From NCBI GenBank assembly GCA_022184915.1, contig JAGTJU010000004.1:604057-668056 (forward strand): a stretch of DNA of 64,000 bases, read 5' to 3'. Positions 1 to 9,659 of the stretch are shown in pieces (the stretch's first letter is position 1; every line of letters starts with the position of its first letter). The notes beneath the pieces are model-generated. The model had not been told where the DNA came from. It made no database searches and saw only the letters and a program-made list of their open reading frames with translations. Made by a program: the position numbers and the translations under genes. This DNA comes from Myxococcales bacterium. Lineage in GTDB: Bacteria; Myxococcota_A; Polyangia; Fen-1088.

Positions 1-312
1 CCCGGGGCGCGCATCGGACCTGCGTTCTTCATCGATCACGGCACGGGGATCGTGGTGGGGGAGACCTCGCTCATTGGTGCCAACGTGAGGATCTACCAGG
101 GGGTGACGCTGGGGGCGTTGTCGGTGAAGGACCGGCAGGTGGAGGCCCCTGGCCGCAAACGCCACCCCACGATCGAGGACGACGTGGTCATCTACGCAAA
201 CGCCACCATCCTGGGCGGCACGACCGTCATTGGGCGCGGCGCCGTCGTCGGGGGCAACGCCTGGATCACGTATTCGGTGCCCCCCGGTGTGCGGGTGGGC
301 GTGGGCATGTAA
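1..312 (+). CDS. cysE: Serine O-acetyltransferase, C-terminal part (5' end outside window)
   Basis: The frame is open from base 1 and ends at a TAA at 310-312, so only the last 103 residues are present. The visible part is a left-handed hexapeptide-repeat acyltransferase domain. It contains the [14 protein letters not shown] segment, whose His is the catalytic base in CysE/EpsC, followed by I-Y-Q-G-V-T-L-G, both diagnostic of serine acetyltransferases. The enzyme makes O-acetylserine from serine and acetyl-CoA for cysteine synthesis in the cytoplasm. The gene converges on lipA with only 12 bp between stops. The short C-terminus lacks an obvious long tail ending in Ile for docking CysK; this is an observation, not proof that no complex forms. 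Confidence 0.88.
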   Translation, partial: PGARIGPAFFIDHGTGIVVGETSLIGANVRIYQGVTLGALSVKDRQVEAPGRKRHPTIEDDVVIYANATILGGTTVIGRGAVVGGNAWITYSVPPGVRVGVGM

Positions 313-324
313 CGCGGAGCCTGT

Positions 325-1287
325 TCAGGCCTGTTGTTGCCGCAACGCGAGCACGATGTCGCGTTGGCCATCGGCATGGTAGCTGCTGCGCACGAGCGGG
401 CCTGCCTCCACGTGGGGGAATCCCATGTCCAGGGCGTCCTGGCGGAGCTCGCCGAATTCCTCGGGTGTGACGTAGCGGGCGAGCGGCAGGTGCTGCTTGG
501 AGGGCCGGAGGTACTGACCCAGAGTGAGGATGTCCACACCGATGTCCCTGACTTCGCGCAGGACCTGGCGGACCTCGTCGAGCTCTTCGCCCAGGCCCAG
601 CATGAGGCCCGTCTTCGTGACGGCGCCGCGACGCTTGGCGTGTCCCAGGATCGCGTAGGAGCGCGCGTAGCTCGCCTGTACGCGCACCAGGCGCGACAGA
701 CGGGGAACCGTCTCGAGGTTGTGCGCGAAGACGTCGGGCCCGGCCGCGAGCACCACGTCGACGGCCCCCGTGTCGCCCTTGAAGTCGCCCGTGAGAACCT
801 CGAGGACCATCTCGGGCGAGGCCCGCTTGACCGCCGTGATGGTGGCCGCCCAGTGCGCCGCGCCCCCATCCTTGAGGTCATCGCGATCCACACAGGTAAT
901 CACCGTGTGGCGGAGGCCCAGCTCGGCCAGCATGGTGGCCACGTTGTCCGGCTCGGCGGGGTCGGGTGGTGCGGGGCGGCCCGACGGCACATCACAGAAT
1001 TGACAGGAGCGCGTGCAGATGCCGCCCAGGATCATGATCGTGAGGCTCTTGCGGTTCCAGCACTCACCGATGTTGGGACACGAAGCGCTTTGGCACACCG
1101 TGTGAAGCCCCAGCTCTTTGACGCGATCGCGTAGGTCGAAGTAGTTGTCGCCCTTCGGCATCTTCATACGGATCCACGCCGGGTGGCGCGGGCCTCGGGC
1201 CTCAGGTTCGGCGGGCAGGTCGAAGCCGTCGAGCACGCGCAGGCGGCGGGGATGCACTTTCGGCTGAACTTTGGCGATGTCGGACAT
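325..1287 (-). CDS. lipA: Lipoyl synthase (radical SAM)
   Basis: This 320-residue protein inserts two sulfurs into octanoyl groups on lipoyl domains. The auxiliary cluster motif CxxxxCxxxxxC is at C65, C70 and C76, and the radical SAM motif CxxxCxxC is at C91, C95 and C98. The conserved R-S-S-Y-H-A near the C-terminus supplies the Ser ligand of the auxiliary cluster. The length fits the family (about 300-330). I chose the ATG at 1287, giving M-S-D-I-A-K; the frame extends 60 codons further upstream but that would overlap the divergent glycosidase gene and adds low-complexity Arg/Ala-rich sequence. No lipB is adjacent. Confidence 0.95.
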   Translation of the reverse strand: MSDIAKVQPKVHPRRLRVLDGFDLPAEPEARGPRHPAWIRMKMPKGDNYFDLRDRVKELGLHTVCQSASCPNIGECWNRKSLTIMILGGICTRSCQFCDVPSGRPAPPDPAEPDNVATMLAELGLRHTVITCVDRDDLKDGGAAHWAATITAVKRASPEMVLEVLTGDFKGDTGAVDVVLAAGPDVFAHNLETVPRLSRLVRVQASYARSYAILGHAKRRGAVTKTGLMLGLGEELDEVRQVLREVRDIGVDILTLGQYLRPSKQHLPLARYVTPEEFGELRQDALDMGFPHVEAGPLVRSSYHADGQRDIVLALRQQQA

Positions 1288-1408
1288 GGGCAGAGGTAAC
1301 TCTAGCAGCCACGGCGGCGCTCGGGTCGCTCTGTCGCGGGCGGGGTGGGGCCGGGCGCCGGCGCCGAACTTGTTGCCAGGCGCAAGGAAAAGCGCTTTGA
1401 ATGCGCCC

Positions 1409-3646
1409 ATGTCAACGACCCGTCTGCCCGCGCTCGCCTTCAGCGTGGGCCCCGCTTCCTCCGCCACGGCCGAGCCCGCGCGCCTCGTGGCCGCCGAGGT
1501 GCCGGGCGCCGTTCAGCTCGATTGGGCCCGGGCCGAGGGGTGGCCCGCATATTGGAAAGCCGACAACGCACGGGCGTATGCCTTCATGGAAGACCTTTTT
1601 TGGGTCTACCGAGCGCGCTTGCCCGAAGGGACGCCCGGCCCGGGCCGGGTCCGCGTTCTGGTGCTCGAGGGCGTCGACTATCGCTGTGAGGTGCGGATCG
1701 GCGGGCAGACGAGGGCCGCCCAGGAGGGCATGTTCACGCGCATCGAGGTCGACGTCACGCGCGACGCGGGGGCCTGGCTCGAGGTGCGGGTCTGGCCGGC
1801 GCCCAAGGCCCCCGGCGCCCATCGTCCCCGGGCCGAAGCGGCGCGCTCCTGCAAGCCCGCCGTCAGCTACGGCTGGGACTGGCACCCCCGCCTGATTCCC
1901 CTGGGGATCTGGGATGAAGCGTATGTAGAAGAGCGTTGCCGCGTTCATCTCGAGCGGGTGCAGCTGACGTACGTGCTGCACGAGGCGCTCACGGCGGCCG
2001 AGCTGCGCCTGGCCACGACGCTGGCCGAGGCCCCTTCACCGGGCACCCGCCTCTGCTGGGAGCTACGGGATCCCGAGGGGCGCATCGTCTTGGCGGAGGA
2101 AACCGAGGCGTCCTCTGCGTTTTCGTTGACAGGGACCGTCGAGGCGCCCCGCCTGTGGTGGCCGAACGGGCAGGGTGAGGCCGTGCTCTACACGAGCGAA
2201 GTGACCCTGCGGGACGCCGAGGGCACAACGCTCGATCGCCGCAGCCGCCGCATGGGCTTTCGGCGCGTGCGGCTCGTGATGAACGACGGCAGCTGGGAGG
2301 AGCCCCGCGCCTTCCCGAAATCCCGGAGCGCGCCTCCCATCACCCTCGAGGTGAACGGCCGCAGGATCTTCGCCAAGGGCAGCAACTGGGTGAACCCGGA
2401 GATCTTTCCCGGGCTCATCACGGACGCGATCTACCGGCCGCTCATCGATCTGGCGAAACGGTCTCACTTCAACATCCTGCGGGTCTGGGGGGGCGGTATC
2501 GTCAACAAGCCGGCCTTCTTCGAGCAGTGCGACGAGGCGGGCCTGATGGTGTGGCAAGAGTTCCCCTTGGCCTGCAACGACTACATCGACGATCCCCACT
2601 ACCTGGCGATCTTGGACCAGGAGTCCCGCTCGATCATCGAGCGGTTGCGCGAGCACCCCTCCTTGTGCCTGTGGTGCGGGGGCAACGAGCTATTCAACGT
2701 GTGGTCGGGGATGACGGATCAACACAAAGCGCTGCGCTTACTGAACCGCAACTGCTTCGACCTGGATCCGGAGATCCCTTTTCTGCCCACGTCGCCGGTG
2801 ATGGGGATGGGGCACGGCGACTATCGCTTTCGCGATGAAAATGGACGCGAAGTGTTCCAGATGTTCACTGAAGCGCGCCACACGGCCTACACCGAGTTTG
2901 GGTGCCCGGGGCCTTCCGATGCCGACTACATCGCCAGCTTCGTGCCACCGGAGGAGCTGTTTCCGCCGCGGCCGGGCACGAGTTGGGAGCACCATCACGC
3001 CTTCGGCGCGTGGAGCGTGGCGGCCGAGTCGTGGCTGTTTCCCTCGTTGATCCAGGAATACTTCGGCACCTGCGACACCCTGGAGGCGCTCGTGGCCTGG
3101 GGTCAGCTGATGCAGGCAGAGGGGTACAAGACGCTCTTCGAGGAAGCGCGCCGGCAAAAGCCCCACGCGTCGATGGCGCTCAACTGGTGCTTCAACGAGC
3201 CTTGGCCCTCGGCCGCGAACAACAGCCTCGTCAACTGGCCCGCGCGACCAAAGCCCGCCTTGCAGGCCGTGGCGGCGTCCTGCCGCCCCGCACTGGCCAG
3301 CGCCCGTATCCCGCAGTTTTCGTGGATCGCCGACGATCTTTTCAAGGCCGAGCTGTGGCTCCTGAACGACAGCCCGACGCCCCTGCCGCCAGGGCTCATG
3401 CGTTGCTTTCTGCGGCACGAGGGATCCTTGGTGCCCCTTTTGTCATGGGAGTTTCCCGAGGTGCCGGCAAACCAGAACCTCGCGGGGCCCGTGGCGCGCG
3501 CGCTGTTGCCACCGCTTGCGGTCCAGACCTTCGAGTTGGTGCTGCAGGTGCAAGGGCGGCCCGCGCTGGACTCGGTCTACAGCCTGTGTTTCCGCCCCCA
3601 CGTCAAACGGGATCGCGTGCGTGTGGGCTTCGTGAACAACGCCTGA
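1409..3646 (+). CDS. Glycoside hydrolase family 2, beta-mannosidase-like
   Basis: This 745-residue protein has an N-terminal sugar-binding jelly-roll, an Ig-like sandwich and a TIM barrel. The Y-G-W-D-W-H-P-R stretch near residue 150 is typical of beta-mannosidases. The acid/base glutamate is in C-G-G-N-E-L (around residue 426) and the nucleophile glutamate in Y-T-E-F-G (around 496). The family removes terminal beta-mannose from mannosides. There is no signal peptide, so a cytoplasmic site is likely. The start is the ATG at 1409; an upstream frame-mate at 1271 would overlap lipA. No Shine-Dalgarno is visible; a TTGCCA-N17-TTTGAA pair places transcription initiation close to the ATG. Confidence 0.85.
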   Translation: MSTTRLPALAFSVGPASSATAEPARLVAAEVPGAVQLDWARAEGWPAYWKADNARAYAFMEDLFWVYRARLPEGTPGPGRVRVLVLEGVDYRCEVRIGGQTRAAQEGMFTRIEVDVTRDAGAWLEVRVWPAPKAPGAHRPRAEAARSCKPAVSYGWDWHPRLIPLGIWDEAYVEERCRVHLERVQLTYVLHEALTAAELRLATTLAEAPSPGTRLCWELRDPEGRIVLAEETEASSAFSLTGTVEAPRLWWPNGQGEAVLYTSEVTLRDAEGTTLDRRSRRMGFRRVRLVMNDGSWEEPRAFPKSRSAPPITLEVNGRRIFAKGSNWVNPEIFPGLITDAIYRPLIDLAKRSHFNILRVWGGGIVNKPAFFEQCDEAGLMVWQEFPLACNDYIDDPHYLAILDQESRSIIERLREHPSLCLWCGGNELFNVWSGMTDQHKALRLLNRNCFDLDPEIPFLPTSPVMGMGHGDYRFRDENGREVFQMFTEARHTAYTEFGCPGPSDADYIASFVPPEELFPPRPGTSWEHHHAFGAWSVAAESWLFPSLIQEYFGTCDTLEALVAWGQLMQAEGYKTLFEEARRQKPHASMALNWCFNEPWPSAANNSLVNWPARPKPALQAVAASCRPALASARIPQFSWIADDLFKAELWLLNDSPTPLPPGLMRCFLRHEGSLVPLLSWEFPEVPANQNLAGPVARALLPPLAVQTFELVLQVQGRPALDSVYSLCFRPHVKRDRVRVGFVNNA

Positions 3647-3694
3647 GTGGCCCCTGCGCGGTCGGCCGCCCACAGGGGGGGCAGGTTTGATGGC

Positions 3695-3724
3695 TTGACG
3701 CCCGCGCTTCGAGTAGGGTATGCG
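3695..3724 (+). promoter_or_regulatory. Sigma-70-type promoter for prfC
   Basis: TTGACG at 3695-3700 and TATGCG at 3719-3724 are separated by 18 bp, and the start codon follows at 3763. The -35 matches the consensus at 5 of 6 positions. It is the only promoter-like pair in the 116-bp gap before prfC. Confidence 0.5.
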
Positions 3725-3762
3725 CGCCCGGCGCCGGTAGTCACCGGGCCCCGGATACCCCC

Positions 3763-5397
3763 ATGGACAGCCGTTTTGATTCAGAGGTGAAGCGTCGCCG
3801 GACCTTCGCCATCATTTCGCACCCGGACGCCGGGAAGACCACGCTCACGGAAAAGCTTCTGCTCTACGGCGGGGTGATTCAGCTGGCCGGGGCCGTGAAA
3901 GCCAAGCGGGGCCGCAGCGCCGCGGTGAGCGACTGGATGGAGATGGAGCGGGAGCGCGGCATCTCCATCACCACGAGCGTGCTGCAGTTTCCCTACCGGG
4001 GGCTCAAGGTCAACCTGCTGGACACGCCGGGCCACGCTGACTTCAGCGAGGACACGTACCGCACGCTGCACGCGGTGGACGGCGCCGTGATGTTGCTCGA
4101 CTGCGCCAAGGGCGTCGAGGCGCAGACCCGCAAGCTCTTCCGGGTCTGTCGTCAGCGCAGCATCCCCATTTTTACCTTCGTCAACAAGATGGACCGGCCC
4201 GGGCGAGATCCCTTCGATCTCGTGGGTGAGGTGGAGAACGTGCTTGGCATCGGCGTGTATCCCATCACCTGGCCGGTGTTCTCACACGGCGTGTTTCGGG
4301 GTGTCTACCACCGCCTTGCCAAGAAGGTCTTTGTCTTCGACCAGGAGCTTGCGCGGTCGAGCGCAACCCTCGGGGCGGCGATCGCCGAGGTGGACGTGGC
4401 AGGGATCGACGATCCCATGCTCACGGAGGCGCTGGGGGACGAGGGCCATGCGCGCCTGCGTGAGGAGACGGAGCTGCTCGAGGCGGCCGGAGATGCCTTC
4501 GATCAGGAGCGCTTCTTCGCGGGTGAGGTGTCACCCATGTTCTTCGGCAGCGCCATCAACAACTTCGGCCTCGAGGCCTTCCTCGACAGCTTCTGCGAAA
4601 TGATGCCGCCGCCGGGGCCTCGCAAGGCGCTCGAAGGCGTTGTCGACGCGAGCGACAACCGCTTCTCCGCCTTCGTCTTCAAGGTGCAGGCCAACATGGA
4701 TCGGGCCCACCGCGATCGCGTGGCCTTCATCCGGATCTGCTCCGGGAAGTTCGAGCGGGGCATGAAGGTCAAGCGGGACAAGTCCGCCCGCGACGTGCGC
4801 CTGGCGACGCCCATGAACTTTTTGGCGCAAGACCGCTCGATCGTGGAAGAAGCGTTCGCAGGAGATGTGATCGGCATTCACGAGTCCGGGTCTTTCGAAA
4901 TTGGCGACACGATCTCCGAGGGCGGCGACATTCACTACGAAGACATTCCGAGCTTCGCTCCGGAACACTTCGCGCGCCTGTTATTGGTGGATCCGATGCG
5001 TCGCAAGCCCTTCGCCAAGGGCATCGAACAGTTGGCGCAAGAGGGAACCATCCAGCTTTACCGGGCACCCGGGGGACGGGCGGGGGACGTGGTGGTGGGC
5101 GCCGTGGGCCAGCTGCAGCTCGAGGTGGTTCGCTACCGTTTGAAGGTCGAGTACGAGGTCGACGTGCGGATCGACACGGTGCCCTACACCTGTTGCCGGT
5201 GGGTGGTGCGGGCCGATGGAGCCCCGGTGGACCTGGACGCCCTCGACCGCGCCCGGATCGGCCTCGTGGTCGAGGACGTCAAAGGGCGCGCCGTGGTGCT
5301 CTTCGCCAGCGAATGGCAGATGAACGCCGCCACCCGCGAACACCCTGTGTACGTCTTCACCGAGACCGCCCGCGGGGGCGCGGTCAAACGCGACTGA
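3763..5397 (+). CDS. prfC: Peptide chain release factor 3
   Basis: RF3 is a translational GTPase that recycles RF1/RF2 from the ribosome after termination. The 544-residue product (E. coli about 529) has the P-loop H-P-D-A-G-K-T-T near residues 20-27, the R-G-I-S-I-T-T switch I segment characteristic of RF3, D-T-P-G-H-A-D-F for G3, and N-K-M-D-R for G4. Domain II and the RF3-specific C-terminal domain are complete, ending about residue 544. EF-G is similar but longer, with another domain arrangement. The gene is flanked by non-translational genes and appears monocistronic, with its own promoter and a weak hairpin downstream. Confidence 0.95.
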   Translation: MDSRFDSEVKRRRTFAIISHPDAGKTTLTEKLLLYGGVIQLAGAVKAKRGRSAAVSDWMEMERERGISITTSVLQFPYRGLKVNLLDTPGHADFSEDTYRTLHAVDGAVMLLDCAKGVEAQTRKLFRVCRQRSIPIFTFVNKMDRPGRDPFDLVGEVENVLGIGVYPITWPVFSHGVFRGVYHRLAKKVFVFDQELARSSATLGAAIAEVDVAGIDDPMLTEALGDEGHARLREETELLEAAGDAFDQERFFAGEVSPMFFGSAINNFGLEAFLDSFCEMMPPPGPRKALEGVVDASDNRFSAFVFKVQANMDRAHRDRVAFIRICSGKFERGMKVKRDKSARDVRLATPMNFLAQDRSIVEEAFAGDVIGIHESGSFEIGDTISEGGDIHYEDIPSFAPEHFARLLLVDPMRRKPFAKGIEQLAQEGTIQLYRAPGGRAGDVVVGAVGQLQLEVVRYRLKVEYEVDVRIDTVPYTCCRWVVRADGAPVDLDALDRARIGLVVEDVKGRAVVLFASEWQMNAATREHPVYVFTETARGGAVKRD

Positions 5398-5447
5398 GAG
5401 GCGCGGGAGGTGCCGGGTCGTGCGCGCGGAAATGGCTCTGCGCGGGC

Positions 5448-5477
5448 GTGACGGCTTCGTCGTTTTTGAGCTAACAT
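5448..5477 (+). promoter_or_regulatory. Candidate promoter of the LarA-like gene, leaderless arrangement
   Basis: GTGACG at 5448-5453 and TAACAT at 5472-5477 are 18 bp apart. The GTG start codon at 5485 begins seven bases after the -10 hexamer, and there is no Shine-Dalgarno sequence between them. Transcription would start at or next to the start codon. Confidence 0.4.
5450..5467 (+). terminator. Weak hairpin plus T-run after prfC
   Basis: GACG-gctt-CGTC is followed directly by GTTTTT. The stem has only four base pairs, so termination may be partial. The same bases overlap the candidate -35 region of the next gene. Confidence 0.3.
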
Positions 5478-5484
5478 CCGGCGC

Positions 5485-6768
5485 GTGTCGCCCCCCTCCG
5501 TTTCCTCTCTCGAGGCTGCGGCGCAAGAAGACCTTGCGCCGGCTGCCGTCCTGGAACTTCTGAGCCGCACCTTCTCCCCTGCCGACTACCGCGGCCGCCG
5601 GGTTCTGGTGATTGTGCCTGATGCCACCCGCAGCGGTCCCATCGACCGGGTGTTCAAGGCGCTGCACACGGTGATCGCCCCCGCCACGCAGGCCTTCGAC
5701 GTGTTGGTAGCTCTGGGCACGCATCAAGCCATGCCGGAGGAGGCCATTTGCCAGCGGCTGGGGATCTCGCCCGCCGAGCGCGCGGGCGCCTTCGCGAAGG
5801 TCGGCTTATACAACCACGCGTGGGACGATCCGGAGGCGTTGCGCCAGGTGGGGACCCTGACTTCCGCGGAGGTCGAGGCCCTGTCCGAGGGACGCTTCGC
5901 CATGGACGTGCCCGTGGAGGTGAACAAGCGGCTCTTCGATTACGACGAGACGATCATCATCGGGCCCGTGTTCCCTCATGAAGTGGTGGGGTTTTCGGGC
6001 GGCAACAAGTACCTGTTTCCCGGCGTGGGGGGCGCACGCATTCTGAACTTCTTCCACTGGCTGGGCGCCGTGGTGACCAACCCGAAGATCATCGGGGTCG
6101 CCCATACGCCGGTGCGCCAGGTGGTAGACCGCGCCGGCGCCATGGTCACCGTGGCCAAGCGCTGCCTGGCGCTGGTGGTCGAAGGGCCGCGTCTGGCAGG
6201 CCTTTACGTGGGAAGCCCGGAAGATGCCTGGCGGGCCGCCACCCGCCTCTCGGAGCGCCTGCACATCACGTACAAGGACAAGCCCTTCCACACGATCTTG
6301 TCGTGTGTTCCTGCCATGTACGACGACTTGTGGACGGGCGGCAAGGGCATGTACAAGCTCGAGCCCGTGCTGGCCGATGGTGGAGAACTCATCATCTACG
6401 GTCCCCACATCTCCGAGGTCTCCGTGACCCACGGCAAAACGATGCTGGACATCGGCTACCACTGTCGCGACTACTTCCTCGCGCAGTGGGACAAGTTCAA
6501 ACATCACCCCTGGGGCGTGCTGGCCCACTCGACGCACGTGCGGGGCGGGGGTGTGTTCGAGGGCGGCGTGGAGCGCTGTCGAGCCAAGGTAACCCTGGCC
6601 ACGTCGATCCCGCCTGAGGTGTGCGCGCGGATCAACATGGGCTACCGAGATCCAGCCACGATCGACAAGGCCTCCTTCGCGAACCGCGAACACGAGGGCG
6701 TCTTGCTGGTGCCGAAGGCGGGCGAGACCCTCTTCAAGTTGCGGCAGCCTCCACCCTGGGCTGCTTGA
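5485..6768 (+). CDS. LarA/DUF2088 family nickel-pincer racemase homologue
   Basis: This 427-residue protein has the LarA fold signature S-G-G-N-K-Y-L-F-P-G. LarA of Lactiplantibacillus plantarum interconverts D- and L-lactate with a nickel-pincer nucleotide tethered to a lysine, and other family members act on other 2-hydroxyacids. Equivalent residues appear here: R49 in D-A-T-R, H80 in G-T-H-Q, H165, K175 (pincer lysine) and H191 (nickel ligand). The spacings of 10 and 16 between the last three equal those in LarA (H174, K184, H200). Substrate is unknown. The start is GTG. No larB, larC or larE cofactor genes are in the window. The gene converges on lexA. Confidence 0.8.
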   Translation: MSPPSVSSLEAAAQEDLAPAAVLELLSRTFSPADYRGRRVLVIVPDATRSGPIDRVFKALHTVIAPATQAFDVLVALGTHQAMPEEAICQRLGISPAERAGAFAKVGLYNHAWDDPEALRQVGTLTSAEVEALSEGRFAMDVPVEVNKRLFDYDETIIIGPVFPHEVVGFSGGNKYLFPGVGGARILNFFHWLGAVVTNPKIIGVAHTPVRQVVDRAGAMVTVAKRCLALVVEGPRLAGLYVGSPEDAWRAATRLSERLHITYKDKPFHTILSCVPAMYDDLWTGGKGMYKLEPVLADGGELIIYGPHISEVSVTHGKTMLDIGYHCRDYFLAQWDKFKHHPWGVLAHSTHVRGGGVFEGGVERCRAKVTLATSIPPEVCARINMGYRDPATIDKASFANREHEGVLLVPKAGETLFKLRQPPPWAA

Positions 6769-6807
6769 GGCACGCCCCGGGAGGGCCCTGCGTCAGTTCA
6801 TCTCGTT

Positions 6808-7488
6808 TCAGTTCATTTTTCGATAAACGCCGACGACCACGCCGATGATGTTGACGCTGCGGAAGTCTTTGCGGCGGACATAGATGGGCTTCATGCCCGA
6901 GTTCGCGGGCTGGAAGCGAATCTGGTCGCCCTCGGGGTAGTACCGCTTGACCGTGGCTTCGTCTCCGATCATCGCCACGACGATCTCGCCCGGCTCTGCG
7001 CGCAGCTGCTTGCGGACGAAGACGAAGTCTCCGTCGAGGATGCCGTCCTCGATCATGGACTCACCCGTGACCCTCAAGGCAAACACCTCGCGGTTTTCGC
7101 CGATGAAAAAACGGTCGACCTTGACGCTGCCCTCGGTGTTCTCGACAGCCAGCAGGGGCTGACCTGCCGCTACGCGACCGATGATCGGAACCTCGACCAG
7201 ATGCGAAGGCTCGGGGCGGGGAGGCAGAGCAGCCGACGCCGCGGCCACGGGCCTGAGCGCGCGCGACTTCAGATCCTCGCGCTGAAGGTAGCCCTTCTTT
7301 TCGAGCGCGCGCAGGTGGTCGTTGACGCCGTTCGTGGAACGTATCCCGAAATGGCTGCCGATCTCGCGCAGCGTGGGGGGATAGCCCCGGCTGTCAATCG
7401 ATTCTTGGATGAACGCCAAGATCTCGCGCTGCCTATCTGTCAGCGCGTCGCGCTCGTCTTCGTCACGAACCAATCTGAGCTCACCCAT
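6808..7488 (-). CDS. lexA: LexA SOS repressor / autopeptidase
   Basis: This 226-residue repressor represses DNA-damage genes until RecA filaments trigger self-cleavage. The N-terminus is a winged helix (residues about 10-75, with T-L-R-E-I-G...S-T-N-G-V as the recognition helix region). The cleavage bond is A108-G109 in R-V-A-A-G-Q. The catalytic dyad is S144 (G-E-S-M-I) and K181 (A-T-V-K-R). The start at 7488 gives the standard N-terminus and is preceded by a GGAG ribosome site in the reverse strand; the open frame extends 35 codons further with atypical sequence. A putative SOS box lies about 100 bp upstream, suggesting autoregulation. Confidence 0.96.
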   Translation of the reverse strand: MGELRLVRDEDERDALTDRQREILAFIQESIDSRGYPPTLREIGSHFGIRSTNGVNDHLRALEKKGYLQREDLKSRALRPVAAASAALPPRPEPSHLVEVPIIGRVAAGQPLLAVENTEGSVKVDRFFIGENREVFALRVTGESMIEDGILDGDFVFVRKQLRAEPGEIVVAMIGDEATVKRYYPEGDQIRFQPANSGMKPIYVRRKDFRSVNIIGVVVGVYRKMN

Positions 7489-7585
7489 GTTCTGGTCTCC
7501 TTCGCGGCCACCCAACTCGGTCCGCTGCATCCCAGCGTCGAATGACCTGGCGCGGACGGGATCCCCTGCCTTAAACCAATGCGAA

Positions 7586-7601
7586 CTGAACAAACGTATG
7601 G
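7586..7601 (-). promoter_or_regulatory. Candidate LexA (SOS) box upstream of lexA
   Basis: The + strand reads CTGAACAAACGTATGG. It matches the reverse complement of the LexA motif I recall for Myxococcus (CTRHAMRYBYGTTCAG) at all but one position. It lies between lexA and the divergent glycosyltransferase gene, where an autoregulatory site would be expected. Confidence 0.45.
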
Positions 7602-7709
7602 TACGGAACGGATGTCTGGTGTCAAGTTTTTCGATGCAGGTCGTCGGCGTAAAGGCCGGTTCGGGGGACAGGCTTTGGCGCTCGCACCGTTTCCCTTTAG
7701 TCTGGGCGG

Positions 7710-9593
7710 GTGTCGGTCGCGACCGGGCGCACGCAGGGCGAGGGTGACGGCGTCGAGCCGCTGCTGGTGGTGTACGTCGAATCCCCGAACCGAGGCGGGC
7801 AGGGCGATTCAGTCTACCGGGTCGTCCAACCTAGCCGCGCGCTGGCCGAGGTTCCCGGCGTCCGCGTGGTCACGGGGTCGTGGCTCAGCCCCGCGCTGCA
7901 CGCGCTCTTGCCGCTCGCCGACGTGGTGGTGTTGGCCGATGTGGTCGAGGCCGATCTCTTGCCCCTCGTGCGCCAGCGCCAGGCGGCCGGGCTGGCGACA
8001 ATCTACGAGATCAACGACGACTTTCAGGCCCCGCAGCCCTGGAACCCCACAGCGTATTTGGCTCAAAACCCGCTCACGCGCAGCCTGTCTTCGCTGCTTG
8101 CGGCCCGTTCTGACGGGGTGCAGTTTTCGACGCCTCATCTGCGAGACCGTTTCGGCTTTCTCAACCCGCGGGGCGCGGTGTTCGTGAACCAGCTCTGGGA
8201 CGTGCCGGCGCGCGCACCGAAGCCCCCGGGCCTGCGCCTCGGTTGGGGAGGCTCTCTCGGGCACATGGAAGATTTTCGGTCGGTGGTGCCGGCGGTGAAG
8301 GCCTGCCTCGAGGCGCACCCCGCGCTTTCGTTCCACGTCATGGGCGCCGAGGTGTTCCGCGAGCTCTGCGGGGCTTTGCCGGCCGGCCGCTGGACGTACC
8401 AGCCGGGCGGCTCCCTCGCCGCGTACCTGGCCTTCGTGGACAGTCTGCACATCGGGCTCTGTCCCCTCGAGGACACGGACTTCAACCGCGGACGCTCGGA
8501 CGTGAAGTTCCTCGAGTACGCGTCGCGCGGCGTGGTGACGCTGGCCGCCGATCGGGAGCCCTACCGGCACAGCCTGGTGCCCGAGCGGACAGGCTTCGTT
8601 TACCGCGACGTGCATGAACTGCCGTGCCTCGTGGCGCGTCTGGTGGCCGCGCCAGATCGACGTCAGGAGGTGGCCGTCGCTGCCTACGCCTACGTCACGG
8701 CTTCGCGCCGGGAGCGCCCTGCGGCCGCGGGCCGGTTGGCCTTCTGGCGCAGCTGCCTGGCGGGCACCCAGGACCGCGCTGCGGGGACACGAAAGGCGCG
8801 GCATCGGCGGGCCGAAGCCGCGCTCGCAACGCTGGCGCAGCCCTTCGGTGACGTCCCCGTCTTTTTACCCCCGGCGGGCGCTTTGGAAACCGCGCTTCTC
8901 GAGGGCCTGGCGCTGCTGCGCGACGGGCGAACGAAGCCGGCGCAGGCAGGGTTCGCGGCCGCGACGCGGCTTGCGCCCTCGTTCTACGTGCCCTGGCTTT
9001 ATCTCGGGCGCGCGGAGTCCGACGAAACACGGGCGCGGGCAGCGCTTGCGCAGGCGCGGACGCTCGCGCCCTTCTCGGTGGCGGCCTGGATGGTCGAGGC
9101 GGATCGCGAGGCGGCCGCGGCCGAAGGGCAGGGGGACCGGCTCGTTCACGCGCTTCGGGAGGCCGATCGCCTCGCGCCCGAGCTGGGGGTGCCCGCGGCC
9201 CGCCTGGCGGAGCTGGCCGGGGCGGCGGGGGCGCTCGACGAGGCTTTGGCCCTCGAGAGACGGGCGCTCGCAGCCAACCCCTACTATGCGCCGCCCCACG
9301 CGCGGCGCGCGCTGCGCGCCCTCGACGGGCACAACGTACCCGCGGAGGTGGAGGCGGCCCTCGAGCGCTGCGCCCGGGCGGACGAACGCTTCTGGATGAC
9401 CCGGTTCGCCCAGGGGCGGCTCGCTCTGGCCCGTGGCGACGTGAGCGGCGCGCGCGTGCATCTCGAAGCCGCTTTGAGGCAGGCGCCGGATCGGCGGCCC
9501 GTCTGGGCGCAGCTGGCGCGCGTGGCGGCGATCGAGGGGCGGCTCGACGACGCCAGGGACTGGCTCGCGAAAGCCAAAGCCCAGGGTTCCTGA
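7710..9593 (+). CDS. Glycosyltransferase-like protein with C-terminal TPR-like repeats
   Basis: This is a 627-residue protein beginning with GTG. Residues about 18-330 look like a GT4-type GT-B fold: an early G-G-Q-G-D-S-V-Y-R segment, the E-I-N-D-D-F motif of the nucleotide-sugar transferase family, and a C-terminal nucleotide-binding block with [17 protein letters not shown]. Residues about 385-625 are Ala/Leu-rich helical pairs typical of TPR repeats. There is no signal peptide, so it probably acts at the cytoplasmic membrane on a surface glycan. The acceptor is unknown. A TTTAGT hexamer ends 8 nt before the GTG without a Shine-Dalgarno. Confidence 0.7.
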   Translation: MSVATGRTQGEGDGVEPLLVVYVESPNRGGQGDSVYRVVQPSRALAEVPGVRVVTGSWLSPALHALLPLADVVVLADVVEADLLPLVRQRQAAGLATIYEINDDFQAPQPWNPTAYLAQNPLTRSLSSLLAARSDGVQFSTPHLRDRFGFLNPRGAVFVNQLWDVPARAPKPPGLRLGWGGSLGHMEDFRSVVPAVKACLEAHPALSFHVMGAEVFRELCGALPAGRWTYQPGGSLAAYLAFVDSLHIGLCPLEDTDFNRGRSDVKFLEYASRGVVTLAADREPYRHSLVPERTGFVYRDVHELPCLVARLVAAPDRRQEVAVAAYAYVTASRRERPAAAGRLAFWRSCLAGTQDRAAGTRKARHRRAEAALATLAQPFGDVPVFLPPAGALETALLEGLALLRDGRTKPAQAGFAAATRLAPSFYVPWLYLGRAESDETRARAALAQARTLAPFSVAAWMVEADREAAAAEGQGDRLVHALREADRLAPELGVPAARLAELAGAAGALDEALALERRALAANPYYAPPHARRALRALDGHNVPAEVEAALERCARADERFWMTRFAQGRLALARGDVSGARVHLEAALRQAPDRRPVWAQLARVAAIEGRLDDARDWLAKAKAQGS

Positions 9594-9620
9594 GGGGGTG
9601 GGTCTGGCTTTCGAAGCGGC

Positions 9621-9633
9621 TGCCAAATTGTCA
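9621..9633 (+). promoter_or_regulatory. Upstream dyad site 1 for the NtrC-type regulator
   Basis: TGCCAAATTGTCA is an imperfect 13-bp dyad of the form TGCC-N5-GNCA. It lies 39 bp upstream of a second copy, in the 170-bp gap before the response-regulator gene. A third copy precedes gspC. Confidence 0.5.
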
Positions 9634-9659
9634 GCGCTGCAGATTCGGCATTCGTTCCG

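Noticed and set aside
1271-1408. Upstream extension of the GH2 frame to an ATG at 1271.
   Set aside because: It would overlap the start of lipA and adds Gly/Arg-rich sequence without similarity; ATG 1409 gives the expected N-terminus.
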